From the NCBI GenBank assembly GCA_016719855.1, contig JADJYH010000004.1, positions 186,001 to 250,000 on the forward strand: a stretch of 64,000 bases of DNA. The letters run 5' to 3'. Within the stretch, counting starts at the first letter, position 1. Each line of letters begins with the position of its first letter. The notes beneath the pieces were generated by a model. It did not search any database. It worked only from the letters and a program-made list of their open reading frames with translations, and had not been told where the DNA came from. This DNA comes from Saprospiraceae bacterium. GTDB lineage: Bacteria > Bacteroidota > Bacteroidia > Chitinophagales > Saprospiraceae. The translations under genes and the position numbers were made by a program. Shown piece after piece: positions 52,241 through 61,883 of this stretch.

Positions 52241-53367
52241 CGCTGGGTGTCGTCGTTGTTCATGAGAACTGACGGTGCGAACACGAGATAGTAAAGTATC
52301 AGCAAGCAATCAGAACCGGGATCCAAAGTCGCAACGAACGGTGCTGCAACTTGTCCAAAATAACGCTGCCTATAGCCAGTACTACACCCATTCTCACCGC
52401 ATATCCCAATAGAGCAAACATTATGCTAATTTTGAATATCAGTAATGCGCCTCCCAAAAATAGTGTAGTAAGTGGCTCACAGTCAGCAAACTAAGAATAA
52501 ATTTATCCTTAAATTTATATTCGGTACCTGTCGAAAAATGCCTTGTCTTTTGGCGGAAGTATGCCCGCCAGGTTGTTTTGGGCTTAGAGTAAACGAACGT
52601 GCGAGGATTGAGCCGGCTGCCGACCTTACCACGTCTTGCCACCGCATTGACGAACAAGTCGTCGTCGCCGGAGGCAAGGTGTTCGTGACTGCGGAAGCCG
52701 CCGATACTATCGTAGAGCTCCCTTCGGTAAGCCAGGTTCCGACCGACCCCATGTAGGGATGCCCGGCCAGTGCGAAGGACAAGTACTGCATGGCAGTGTA
52801 ACAAGCCTCGTACCTGACAAATTTGTTCAGGGGACCAGGAGCTTCGTCATAAGGCGCCACGCCCAGCACGATGTGGGTATCTCGTCCATGCCAGCTACCA
52901 TTCCCTGAACCCAATCGGGGCTAGCTGGCACACAGTCGGCATCCGTAAGTAAAAGAACTTGGTGTTTGGCCTGCTCAATCCCTTTCGCAAGGGCGATTTT
53001 TTCCTGCTCTTTCATCATCACAAACGACAATGCGTAAGTGGCTGAACTTGCGCTGCAAAGATGACAATACATTTAAAGAATTATCAGATGATTTATGGAG
53101 CACTAGTAAAATCTCGAGGGAACGGTAGGTTTGATTTAGGATACGGTCAAGGTGCCTCTCCAAATTGGCCTCCTCGTTGCGTGCGCAGATGATGATTGAG
53201 ACGGGTGGGAAGGGAATTGACGATTGACGATTGACGATTGACGATTGTGGGGTACCGGGTATTTCCTCTACCGGATGCCGGGCCAGTTTTCCGAAGAAAA
53301 AAAGCCAGAAGTAAAGTTGCACCGCCGTGGCGGCCAAGAAGCCGTAAAATAGAATGGTTTCGAGCAT
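52231..53367 (-). CDS. Family 2 glycosyltransferase (several frameshifts)
   Basis: A membrane glycosyltransferase of about 380 residues. An N-terminal membrane segment (FLAATAVQLYFWLFFF) is followed by the GT2 fold: SIIICARNEEANLERHLD, LLLTDADCVPASPDWV (DxD-type motif), SGDDDLFVNA and a RQKTRHF acceptor motif. Two C-terminal membrane segments end at a stop inside the sigma-factor start. Frame breaks are near 52990, 52880, 52750, 52450 and 52295. Heptads at 53219-53246 add QSSIVNRQSSI in frame before the GT2 core. Confidence 0.75.
53219..53246. repeat. GACGATT x4 heptad array inside the glycosyltransferase gene
   Basis: Four exact copies of GACGATT, the reverse complement of the AATCGTC array at 17798. 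In the coding strand they read QSSIVNRQSSI, between the membrane anchor and the GT2 domain. Confidence 0.85.
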
Positions 53368-53504
53368 GGCCGGTCAAGTGGCGGTTTTGGTGCCAATCCG
53401 GCAAAGTTAGTCAAACGCATTTGTCGGGAAGGGGTTTCAACGAAACAGGAGAACTCGTACATTTGTCGGCCCCAGCTCGAAAGACCTTTAAACGACCTGA
53501 TTTT

Positions 53505-53997
53505 ATGACAAAAAATGACTTTTTGAAAAAAGTGGCCCAACAGCTTGAAGGCGAGGGCTTTACAATCGTGAAAAAAGACGAGTCCCGGCCTTGGGGCGGT
53601 TTTTTTGTCATAGATGAGGCGCAGGCGCCCCGATTCATCGAGACCTACTTCCCCGGTGTGCCGCTCTCCGATTTTGAGGGGTTTGAGAAATTAAGCCCGA
53701 AATTCCTGGTAGTTGCCCCCGGCAAGCGCCTTTCTTGGCAGTACCACCACCGCCGCTCCGAAATCTGGCGACTGATAGAAGGCGTGGCAGGCGTGGCTAC
53801 TAGCACTACCGACGAACAGGGCGATGTGCAGACCCTCGCCATCGGCGACCTCGTGCGCCTCGAATGCGGGAGAACGCCACCGCCTCGTCGGCTTGGATGG
53901 TTGGGGCGTTCTCGCCGAAATCTGGCAGCACACCGACCCCGCCCACCCCTCCGACGAGGACGACATCGTGCGGGTGCAGGATGATTTTGGGAGGTGA
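53505..53997 (+). CDS. Cupin, mannose-6-phosphate isomerase type II-like (one frameshift)
   Basis: A 163-residue cupin after repair: SRPWGGFFVIDEAQAPRFIE, LSPKFLVVAPGKRLSWQYHHRRSEIWRLIEG (cupin metal-binding HH) and the closing ERHRLVGLDGWGVLAEIWQH. As given, one extra G in TGCGGGAGAACG (near 53872) shifts the end of the protein. It resembles the cupin half of type II phosphomannose isomerases but acts alone. A role in sugar nucleotide supply is inferred from the fold only. Confidence 0.75.
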
Positions 53998-53998
53998 T

Positions 53999-54082
53999 TG
54001 CTGAATTGTGGAATTGCTTTATTGTTGGATTGTTACCCGCATCACGACAACAATTCAGCAATAAAGCAATTCAACAATAAAA
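53999..54082. repeat. ATTGTTG-type word array with inverted copy before dtd
   Basis: The left half (GAATTGTGGAATTGC, TTATTGTTGGATTGTT) is mirrored by CAACAATTCAGCAATAAAGC and AATTCAACAATAAAATCA, which overlap the dtd stop region. It lies between two converging genes and probably forms a stem. Confidence 0.7.
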
Positions 54083-54556
54083 TCACTCCTTCACCTTCGT
54101 ATCCATCACAATCGTCACCGGCCCGTCATTGAGCAGGGCCACTTTCATATCGGCACCGAACTCGCCCGTCAGCACCTCCAGCCCCGACGTTTCCCGAAGG
54201 GACTCCACAAATTTTTCGTACAACGGAATGGCCACTTCCGGCCTTGCTGCCCGGATGAACGAGGGGCGGTTTCCCTTCTTCGTACTGGCGTGTAGCGTGA
54301 ACTGACTGACCACGATGACTTGCCCGCCGATGTCCTGCACGGACAGGTTCATCAGCCCGTTTTCGTCACCGAAAATTCGTAGTTGCGCAATTTTCTTGGT
54401 GAGCCACTCGATGTCTTCCATCCCGCCTGCCTGTCCGGTAGGCAGGTCGGCATCCTCCACGCCGAGCAGGATGAGCAGGCCGGGGCCGATTTGCGACTTG
54501 ACAACGCCCTCAATGGTGACGGAAGCTTGGGAAACCCGTTGGATGACTGCGCGCAT
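54083..54556 (-). CDS. dtd: D-aminoacyl-tRNA deacylase with repeat-derived insertion
   Basis: Dtd hydrolyses D-aminoacyl-tRNAs. The 157-residue product has QIGPGLLILLGVE, VVSQFTLHASTKKGNRPSF and the Gly-Pro motif NDGPVTIVMDT. It is a little longer than usual (about 150) because residues LPTGQAGG lie between EDAD and MEDIEW. They are encoded by the palindrome CCTGCCTGTCCGGTAGGCAGG (54424-54444). The start is the first ATG, MRAVIQRVSQASV, as in the family. Confidence 0.92.
   Translation of the reverse strand: MRAVIQRVSQASVTIEGVVKSQIGPGLLILLGVEDADLPTGQAGGMEDIEWLTKKIAQLRIFGDENGLMNLSVQDIGGQVIVVSQFTLHASTKKGNRPSFIRAARPEVAIPLYEKFVESLRETSGLEVLTGEFGADMKVALLNDGPVTIVMDTKVKE
54424..54444. repeat. Palindromic insertion inside dtd
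   Basis: CCTGCCT and AGGCAGG form exact arms around GTCCGGT. In the dtd frame it encodes LPTGQAG, a peptide absent from usual Dtd sequences. It looks like an intragenic palindromic element. Confidence 0.7.
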
Positions 54557-54684
54557 AATTGAAAAGGAAGGTTTGTTTATTTTGCTGCAATCATAAGCAA
54601 TGCGTGGGGTAGTTTACTGTTTTCCAGTTCTTCATTTCTAAAAAGCCGCCGTCCCAAATCCTGCAAACTCCCAACTTCCTTTCG

Positions 54685-54692
54685 TAGTTTTG
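54685..54692 (+). promoter_or_regulatory. -7 box (TAGTTTTG) upstream of the PBP1A gene
   Basis: TAGTTTTGC matches TAnnTTTG, 64 bp before the ATG at 54757. Confidence 0.45.
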
Positions 54693-54756
54693 CGCCTCAA
54701 CCCGCAGCCGCTGGCAATAAAAAGTAGCGGCCTGTCGGCAAACATTCATCAACACG

Positions 54757-57335
54757 ATGTCCAACATCACCCCGCAACGACTAAGAGAAATGAGGCTTCC
54801 GGTCTATCACCGCATCATCCGTTGGATTGGCGGTTGGTGGCTTTGGGCATTGGCGGCATCTTGCTGTCGCTGCTGCTGCTCTCCTTCTCCGACCTGCCCG
54901 ACACGGAGGAACTCGAAAACCCAAAGAGCGAACTAGCCTCCGAAATAATCGCCGACGACGGTTCCGTACTTGGCCGCTATTTCATCGAAAACCGAGTACC
55001 AGTGGATTTCAGCGAGCTGTCCCCGTTCGTGGAGCAGGCACTGGTGGCCACTGAGGACGAACGCTACTACAGTCACTCCGGCATTGACTTCCGGGCGCTG
55101 GGCAGGTCTTTCGTCAAGACTTTCATGCTTGGCGACAAGAGCAGCGGTGGTGCCAGCACCATCACGCAGCAGTTGGCCAAATTGCTTTTACAGGCCAAAA
55201 AGCGAACAGCTTCATCGGGCGGATACCGCAAAAACTAAAAGAGTGGATCATCGCCGTGCGCTTGGAACGCAAGTACACCAAGGAGGAAATCATGGCGATG
55301 TACCTCAACAAGTTCGACTTCCTGTACGACAGCTACGGCATCAAATCGGCCTCGAGACATACTTTGGCAAAGGGGCCAGGACTCGCTCAACATCCAAGAG
55401 GCGGCCATGTTGGTGGGCATGTTGAAGAACCCATCGCTTTTCAACCCGAAAAGAAAACTGGAAAAGCCACGCAGCGCCGCTCAGTAGTGCTCGACCAGAT
55501 GCGCAAGAACCGCATCTTGAGTCAGGAGGAGTACGACTCAGGCTGAAAGTACTGCCCGTTGACCTCCCAGGTTCCGCCGCAAGACGCACACGCAGGGCCT
55601 CGCCACCTACTTCCGCTCCTCGCTGGCCGAGGAGCTGATGAAGGTCATACTGATCAGCGAAGATGCCTGAAAGAAGCCCGACGGCTCGCCCTACAACATC
55701 TGGAAGGATGGCCTGAAAATATACACCACCATTGACCCAATCATACAGCAACACGCCGAAGAGGCGATGGTGGCGCACGGCCAAGGTGCAAAAAACTTTG
55801 AACCTCTGGAACAAGGGCATTAAAAAGTCTCCTTGGGACTACAAGGACGACAAAACCACGGACGCCGAGATGGCTTATCGCAAGCGCAAGCTCGCTCAAC
55901 TGGTACGCTACTCTGACCGCTACATCGCCATGCGCGACCAAGCCATTGGTTCGTTGGAGGCAGACCTCGAAACGGACGTGGACGGTCTGCGCCTCGGCGA
56001 CGCCGCCATCGAAAAAATGTTGAAAGAAAAAGACCTTAGCGGCCCACAGCGGGAAGCCATGGAGTCGGAAAAATGGAACGAGTTGAAGCGTAAATGGCAG
56101 GCATTTCAACAAAAAGTAGAACTGGAGTTCAACAAGAAAACAAAAATGACCGTGTTCGACTACAATGAGGATATGGAGAAGGACACCGTCATGTCACCGC
56201 TCGATTCGTTGAAGTACCACCACATGTTCCTGCAGTTTGGCTCGCTGGCAATTGACCCCAAAAACGGTCACGTGAAGGCATGGATAGGCGGCATCAACCA
56301 CAAATATTTCGCCTACGACCATACCCGCTCCAACCGGCAGGTGGGTTCTACGTTCAAGCCGTTCGTTTACGCCACGGCAATCCAGTTGCAGGGCGTGTCG
56401 CCCTGCATGGAGGTGGACGACGTGCCACGCACCATCTCCGCTGGCACTGGCAACTTTCAGTTGCTCCAAGACTGGACACCCAGAAATTCCACCGGAAAAT
56501 ATACCTACCGCAAAATGCGCCTCCGCACCGCCCTGAAGCAGTCCGTCAACACGGTTTCGGTCTTCCTCATGCAGCAAATGGGCAGCACCGAGCCAGTCAT
56601 CGAGCTGCTGGACAACATGGGCGTTGACACCAAAAAAATACCGAAGCAGCCCTCCATTTGCCTTGGCGCTGCCGACATGAGCGTGATGGACATGACTGGT
56701 GCCTATACAACCTTTGCCAACAATGGCTACCATAGCAAGCCTATTTACATCACAAGGATTGAGGACAAAAATGGCCGCACAATCTACGGACAAGAGCAGA
56801 AGGACAACCAGGCACTGCAAGAAGAACCCAACTACGTGATGGTGGAAATGCTCAAGTACGCTGTGAGGGGCACCATGGGCGACATCAAAAGCGAAATCGG
56901 CGGCAAGACGGGTACTACCAACGACTACGTGGATGGCTGGTTCATGGGCATCACACCAAGCCTCGTGGTGGGCACTTGGGCCGGCGGCGAGGATCGTTGG
57001 ATTCGCTTCCTCTCCTTGGCCGAGGGGCAGGGCAGCCGGATGGCCAAGCCATTCTGCAAGGAGTTGATTTTGAGTTTGGAAAAGACCCGAAGGCCATTGG
57101 CTACGATGCCAAAGCCCATTTCCAGCGCCCCGGTGGCGACCTCAGCATCGGCCTCGATTGCAGCGATTACGACAACAGTGGCTCTGATGACGAAGGCGCT
57201 GGCGCAGGAGACGATGGTGGTACTGCCCCAGCGGGTGGTGACGATTTTTACGAAGACCCCTTCGGCACCGGCAAGGTGATGAAACGGGATACCTCGACGA
57301 AGAAAAAAAGCACGGACGATGGGTTCAATGGATGA
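54757..57335 (+). CDS. Bifunctional penicillin-binding protein 1A (several frameshifts)
   Basis: A class A PBP of about 860 residues polymerising and cross-linking peptidoglycan. It begins SNITPQRLREMRLPVYHRI, with a membrane segment (LVALGIGGILLSLLLLSF). The glycosyltransferase domain has ATEDERYYSHSGIDF, GGASTITQQLAK and MAMYLNKFDFLYDSYG. The transpeptidase domain has the serine motif RQVGSTFKPFVYA, KQSVNTVS and KTGTTNDYVDG. The tail is Asp/Gly-rich (GAGAGDDGGTAP). Frame changes are needed near 54835, 55205, 55355, 55545-55780 and 57080; most are at short homopolymers. Active-site motifs are all intact. Confidence 0.85.
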
Positions 57336-57358
57336 CTTTAATATTTATCCGTCCTGAA

Positions 57359-57462
57359 ATAGGCTTTGTGCAAAGGGGGCTTGGGGGCGTTCCGCCCAGC
57401 TTCTCTCAACGAGCCGCCGAAGGCGGTGAGGAGGGCAAAGGCCAAATTGCACAAAACCTAAT
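57359..57462. repeat. Foldback element with TTAGGTTTTGTGCAA-type arms
   Basis: ATAGGCTTTGTGCAA (57359-57373) pairs with TTGCACAAAACCTAAT (57447-57462). Inside is a G-rich run (GGGGGCTTGGGGGCG) and a GCCGCCGAAGGCGG palindrome. Its arms and core match the element at 42086-42171. It lies between the PBP1A and HEAT genes. Confidence 0.65.
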
Positions 57463-57524
57463 GACGCTGATCATAAACTCAAGTTGGCCGCTAAATTTTG
57501 TTTGAGACAAGTAATCAAAAATCA

Positions 57525-59531
57525 ATGAGCAAATATTTAACCTTACTAATTGTTTGTATCGGCCTTTTCACGCAGTGCGTACCGCCGTCGGAGGAGAAGG
57601 CGATGGGCGTACACCTCGACTTTACGAACCCGACCTACCAAGCCGTTTATGACCTGAAAGACCGGAGCCAAACAGACAGCCTGCTCCAATACTTCAAGAG
57701 CAAGGATGCTACGCTGCGCTACATGGCCGTCCTTGCATTTGCTTCCATCAAGGACAATGCGGCCATTGACAGCCTAGCCTACATGCTGGGCGACCCGGAA
57801 GAAGAGGTGCGCATCGCCGCCGCCTATGCACTAGGGCAGATTGGCGACTCAAGGGCCGAGCCGTTGCTGCTCGAAGCCTTCAACCGGGAGGATACGGTCG
57901 GCATTTCGAAGAACATCAACGCCGCAATCATGGAGGCCATCGGCAAATGCGGCACGAAAAAAATGCTCCAAGCACTGGCCACCATTAGCACCTATCGGCT
58001 TTCCGACACTACACTGCTGGAGGGCCAAGCCTGGGGCATCTATCGCTTCGGATTGCGCGACACCGTATCAGCGGAAGGCACGGCGAGGATGATGGACTTT
58101 GCCACCAGCGCCAAGTATCCGAACAGCGTACGCTTCATTGCTGCCAATTACCTTTCGAGGGTAAAGAAAGTTGAATTTGAAAATGGCGACAGCCTGTTGG
58201 CACCAGCATTGGCCAGGGAAGAGGACTACCGCATCCGCATGTGCCAGGCCATTGCCCTCGGCAAAACAAAAACGGAGCGGGCCGCCGATGCCCTGCTTTT
58301 GCAGTACAATGTGGAGCGGGATTATCGCGTGAAGTGCAACATCTTGCGGGCACTCGGCAATTTTGATTATGAAAAAGTAAAGACCACCATCTACAATTCC
58401 CTCTCCGACCCAAACCTTCCAGTGGCCATCACGGCTGCCGAGTTTTTTGTGGATCACGGCATGGCGACAGACGCAAACACTTATTGGGAAATAGCCAAAC
58501 AGCCAGGCCGAAAATGGCAGGTAGCCATGACCATGTACGCCGCCGCCTCCAAGTACCTGCCCTACGGCTTTGAGGAGACCCGGAAGTACCTGAACTGGGA
58601 AATCAAGCGCCGATTCGAAAACGCCAACTCGCCCTACGAGAAGGCCGCCGCCCTGAAAGCCCTTGGACAATATGGCTGGAACTACCGGTATATCCGCGAC
58701 GCTGCCTATCCTTCCGAGTTTGTGGTGGTGCGCACAGCTGCCGTGGACGCCCTCGCCAACATTGCCAGAATGCCCAATTTCAGCTCGTTCTTCGGGGTGG
58801 AATTACCGCTAGGCGGAGCTTGCCGAGTGTTTCCAAGACGCCATCAGCACTGGTGATGTGGGCATGATGGCTGTAGCTGCTGAGGTGCTTGAGACTCAAC
58901 GGCCAAGTTCAAGACCGTTTTCGACAGTGTGTCCGTGCTTGAAAATGCACTGAAAAAACTGCGCCTCCCACAGGAAATAGAGACCTACATCGAGGTGAAA
59001 AAGACGCTCGATTATTTCAAGGGAGAGAGCAGTGTGGCTACCAAACCCAAGTTTACCCATAAAATTGACTGGAAAATAATCAGCGACCTCAAGCCAGGCT
59101 CCACGGTGGTCATCAAAACCAAAAAAGGCAACATCACCCTCGACCTGCTGGACGACGAAGCGCCTAGTACGGTGTCCAATTTCTTGGAGTTGATAAAGGA
59201 CAAATATTACAACGGCAAAAACTTCCACCGGGTGGTACCCAACTTTGTGGCACAAGGTGGCTGCACCCGTGGCGACGGCTACGGCGGCCCCAACTACGCC
59301 ATCCGCTCCGAACTGCCCTACCTCCATTACGACAACGAGGGCTATGTAGGCATGGCTTCGGCTGGCAACAACACCGAGTCGGCGCAGTTCTTCATCACCC
59401 ACAGCCCAACGCCCCACCTCGACGGCAAATTCACCATTTTCGCCAAAGTAGTGGACGGCATGGACGTGGCACACAAAATCGAAATTGGCGATGTGATAGA
59501 AGAAATGACGCTCGTGGAGCCGAAGGGGTAG
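57525..59531 (+). CDS. HEAT-repeat lipoprotein fused to a cyclophilin-type peptidyl-prolyl isomerase (two frameshifts)
   Basis: About 670 residues after repair. A lipoprotein signal (YLTLLIVCIGLFTQC) is followed by about 420 residues of HEAT repeats (AVLAFASIKDNAAIDSLAYM, VRIAAAYALGQIGDSRAEPL). The C-terminal cyclophilin domain has FHRVVPNFVAQGGCTRGDG, GMASAGNNTESAQFFIT and HLDGKFTIFAKVVDG. The two parts are split by frame changes near 58800 and 58905; between them the third frame reads AECFQDAISTGDVGMMAVA. It is probably a periplasmic or outer-membrane folding factor. ATG 57525 precedes the lipobox. Confidence 0.8.
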
Positions 59532-59620
59532 TTGGCAGTTCGACAGTGGGCAGTTTGCAGTCTGTGGCTGCCTGAAACCTAAAGCCACAACAATTAAGCA
59601 ATACAACAATCAAGCAATCC
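59529..59620. repeat. Heptad array and AATTAAGCA words before gcvT
   Basis: GTTGGCAGTTCGACAGTGGG and CAGTTTGCAGTC are GGCAGTT-family words. They are followed by ACAACAATTAAGCAATACAAC and AATCAAGCAATCC, words related to the array at 53999. They fill the gap before gcvT. Confidence 0.65.
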
Positions 59621-59625
59621 ATAAA

Positions 59626-60660
59626 ATGAAAAGTACACCACTGACAGAAAAGCACATTGCCCTCGGGGCAAAAATGGCCGAGTTCGCTGGCTACAACATG
59701 CCCATTTCCTATGCTGGCATCCGGGAAGAACACGAATGCGTGCGCACCGCCGTCGGCGTGTTCGACGTATCGCACATGGGCGAGTTCATCGTGCGGGGCA
59801 AGCAGGCCCTCGACCTCGTACAAAAAGTGACCTCCAACGATGCCTCCAAGCTCGAAATCGGAGACGTGCAATACTCCTGCCTGCCCAACCTCCAAGGCGG
59901 CATCGTGGACGACCTGCTCGTGTACCGCCTGCCCGAAGACATGTGCGCCGAGGGCGAACAAGCCTTCATGCTAGTCGTCAACGCCAGCAACATCGAAAAG
60001 GACTGGAACTGGATTTCGAAGCACAACAACTACGAGGTCTGTATGATAAACACCTCCGACGAGACTGGGCTGCTGGCCGTGCAAGGCCCAAAGACCGCCG
60101 AGGCGCTGCAACCGCTCACGGACATTGACCTCCACGGCATGAAATACTATAATTTTGCCAAGGGTAAATTTGCGGGCATTGACAACGTATTGGTGAGTGC
60201 CACGGGCTACACGGGCTCCGGCGGCTTTGAGATTTATGTAAAAAACGAAGACTTGGCCCGCCTCTGGGACGCCGTTTTCGCTGCTGGCGCAAACTTCGGC
60301 ATCAAGCCCATCGGCCTCGGCGCACGGGACACGCTCCGCCTCGAAATGGGATTCGCGCTCTACGGCAACGATCTTGACGACACCACTTCCCCACTGGAAG
60401 CTGGCCTCGGCTGGATCACCAAGCTGAACAAGGGCGACTTCAATGACAGCGATTTTCTCAAAAAGCAAAAAGAAGCTGGCCTCAGCCGCAAGCTCGTCGC
60501 CTTCGAGGTGCTCGACCGCCGGGTGCCCCGCCACGACTATCCCATCGAAGACTTGGCTGGCAATACCATCGGAAAAGTGACCTCCGGTACGCATATTGTT
60601 GATGTAGCCAACATTCGTCAATCAAATCACCCCTTCAAAAACTCCGCCACCAGCCCATGA
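59626..60660 (+). CDS. gcvT: Glycine cleavage system T protein, C terminus altered
   Basis: Aminomethyltransferase that moves the methylene group from the H-protein arm to tetrahydrofolate. MAEFAGYNMPISYAGIREEH, FDVSHMGEF, AVQGPKTAEAL and ATGYTGSGGFEIY are all typical. The final conserved part stops after TIGKVTSGT. Instead of the last 20-25 family residues it reads HIVDVANIRQSNHPFKNS and overlaps the 3' end of the converging Rieske gene by 34 bp. The end may be lost by deletion or misassembly. Activity is uncertain. Confidence 0.85.
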   Translation: MKSTPLTEKHIALGAKMAEFAGYNMPISYAGIREEHECVRTAVGVFDVSHMGEFIVRGKQALDLVQKVTSNDASKLEIGDVQYSCLPNLQGGIVDDLLVYRLPEDMCAEGEQAFMLVVNASNIEKDWNWISKHNNYEVCMINTSDETGLLAVQGPKTAEALQPLTDIDLHGMKYYNFAKGKFAGIDNVLVSATGYTGSGGFEIYVKNEDLARLWDAVFAAGANFGIKPIGLGARDTLRLEMGFALYGNDLDDTTSPLEAGLGWITKLNKGDFNDSDFLKKQKEAGLSRKLVAFEVLDRRVPRHDYPIEDLAGNTIGKVTSGTHIVDVANIRQSNHPFKNSATSP

Positions 60661-61703
60661 AAATGGTGCACCCCCTTCTCCATCGTCGGTGAAAAGCGGC
60701 CCTGCTGGTAGAACCTCGACTGGATGCCCCGCTGCACCGATTCCACCACGGCCTCGTCTTCGAGTTCCGTTTTTTCCAATTGATTTTCGCTTCGATTAAA
60801 TCGCTGACCTTCAAAGCGGTAGCTGCGGAAACGCACCCTCGTGCGCTCGTGGCTGAGTGGCTCGATGATGTTGAGCGAGAGGCCCCACGGGTAAAAATTG
60901 AGCATCAAATTCGGGAAAAGCCAAAAGTACCAAGCATAGATTTTTTTGCCAAAATCGGGTTGGCCGGGCGGCAAGTCGAAGTGCGGCTGTCCCTCGTCTG
61001 CGATGCCGATTTGGAGGTTGCAGTAGCGGAAAAGCTCATAGTCGTACTGCTTAAAATCCAGCGCCTCGTTGAGTGCTGGGTGTACGAACGGGATGTGGAA
61101 ACCCTCCAGGAAATTGTCGCAGTAGAGCGCCCAATTTGCCTGCACGAGGTAGTCCTGTGTACCCTCCGGCTCAAAGCGCAGCGTGTCCATAGGCAGGAAG
61201 TCAATGCGCTCCCGAATGGGTCGGGTAGCCTCCTCAAAATCGAAAGCGGGCTTGAGCGACACGAAGACCATGCCCAGCCACTCCTGAACGGGCACTTGCG
61301 TCAGGTCATCGGCAGGGGTGGGAAAGTCCTCAACCTGCCCAAACTCCGGCATGGACTTGAACGAGCCATCCAATCGGAAGCAACGACCGTGGTAGCCGCA
61401 GCGGAACATCAGACCCACATTTCCCGGCTGCTCCACGATGACCTTTCCCCGGTGGGTACAGACATTGGAGAGGCAACGCAGTACACCCTCCCGGTCTCGC
61501 ACCAATACCAGCGGCTCGTCGAGCACGCCTTCCAGCAACGTAAACGGGTACACGTCGCCGGGATTTTTCACCACATCGGCATCGGCCACGTAGAGCCACG
61601 AGGCGGCGAATATTTTTTCTTTGACTTCGTCAAAAACGGCCTTGTCACGGTAAAAATGCCCCGGCAAAGTGGAAGCCCGGCGGATATCTTTATCAATTTG
61701 CAT
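60627..61703 (-). CDS. Rieske-type ring-hydroxylating or choline-type monooxygenase
   Basis: A 358-residue Rieske non-heme iron oxygenase alpha-subunit. The [2Fe-2S] motif is CTHRGKVI followed by CGYHGRCF. The mononuclear iron site is in YCDNFLEGFHIPFVHP. There are no neighbours for a reductase or ferredoxin. It may act on quaternary amines or aromatic rings; the sequence does not decide. The 3' end overlaps gcvT. Confidence 0.85.
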   Translation of the reverse strand: MQIDKDIRRASTLPGHFYRDKAVFDEVKEKIFAASWLYVADADVVKNPGDVYPFTLLEGVLDEPLVLVRDREGVLRCLSNVCTHRGKVIVEQPGNVGLMFRCGYHGRCFRLDGSFKSMPEFGQVEDFPTPADDLTQVPVQEWLGMVFVSLKPAFDFEEATRPIRERIDFLPMDTLRFEPEGTQDYLVQANWALYCDNFLEGFHIPFVHPALNEALDFKQYDYELFRYCNLQIGIADEGQPHFDLPPGQPDFGKKIYAWYFWLFPNLMLNFYPWGLSLNIIEPLSHERTRVRFRSYRFEGQRFNRSENQLEKTELEDEAVVESVQRGIQSRFYQQGRFSPTMEKGVHHFHGLVAEFLKG

Positions 61704-61770
61704 GTTGGTGTATTTGAAAGTTTTCGAGGTAAAGTTAGCAGTAGCGATTCTTGTTTTAGCAGCATTATTT

Positions 61771-61803
61771 TTTGTTATTCCTCGCTATAAATGGATAACT
61801 TTG
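61771..61803 (+). promoter_or_regulatory. Bacteroidota-type promoter upstream of the secreted-protein gene
   Basis: TTTG at 61771-61774 and TAACTTTG at 61796-61803 are 21 bp apart, a good match to the Bacteroidota promoter pattern, 80 bp before the start codon. Confidence 0.55.
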
Positions 61804-61883
61804 CCTAGCGCAAAGACATAACCTACCACTCACCTAGAACCCCTGTTTTAATACATCATTGTTTAATCAAACCAATCATTGCC

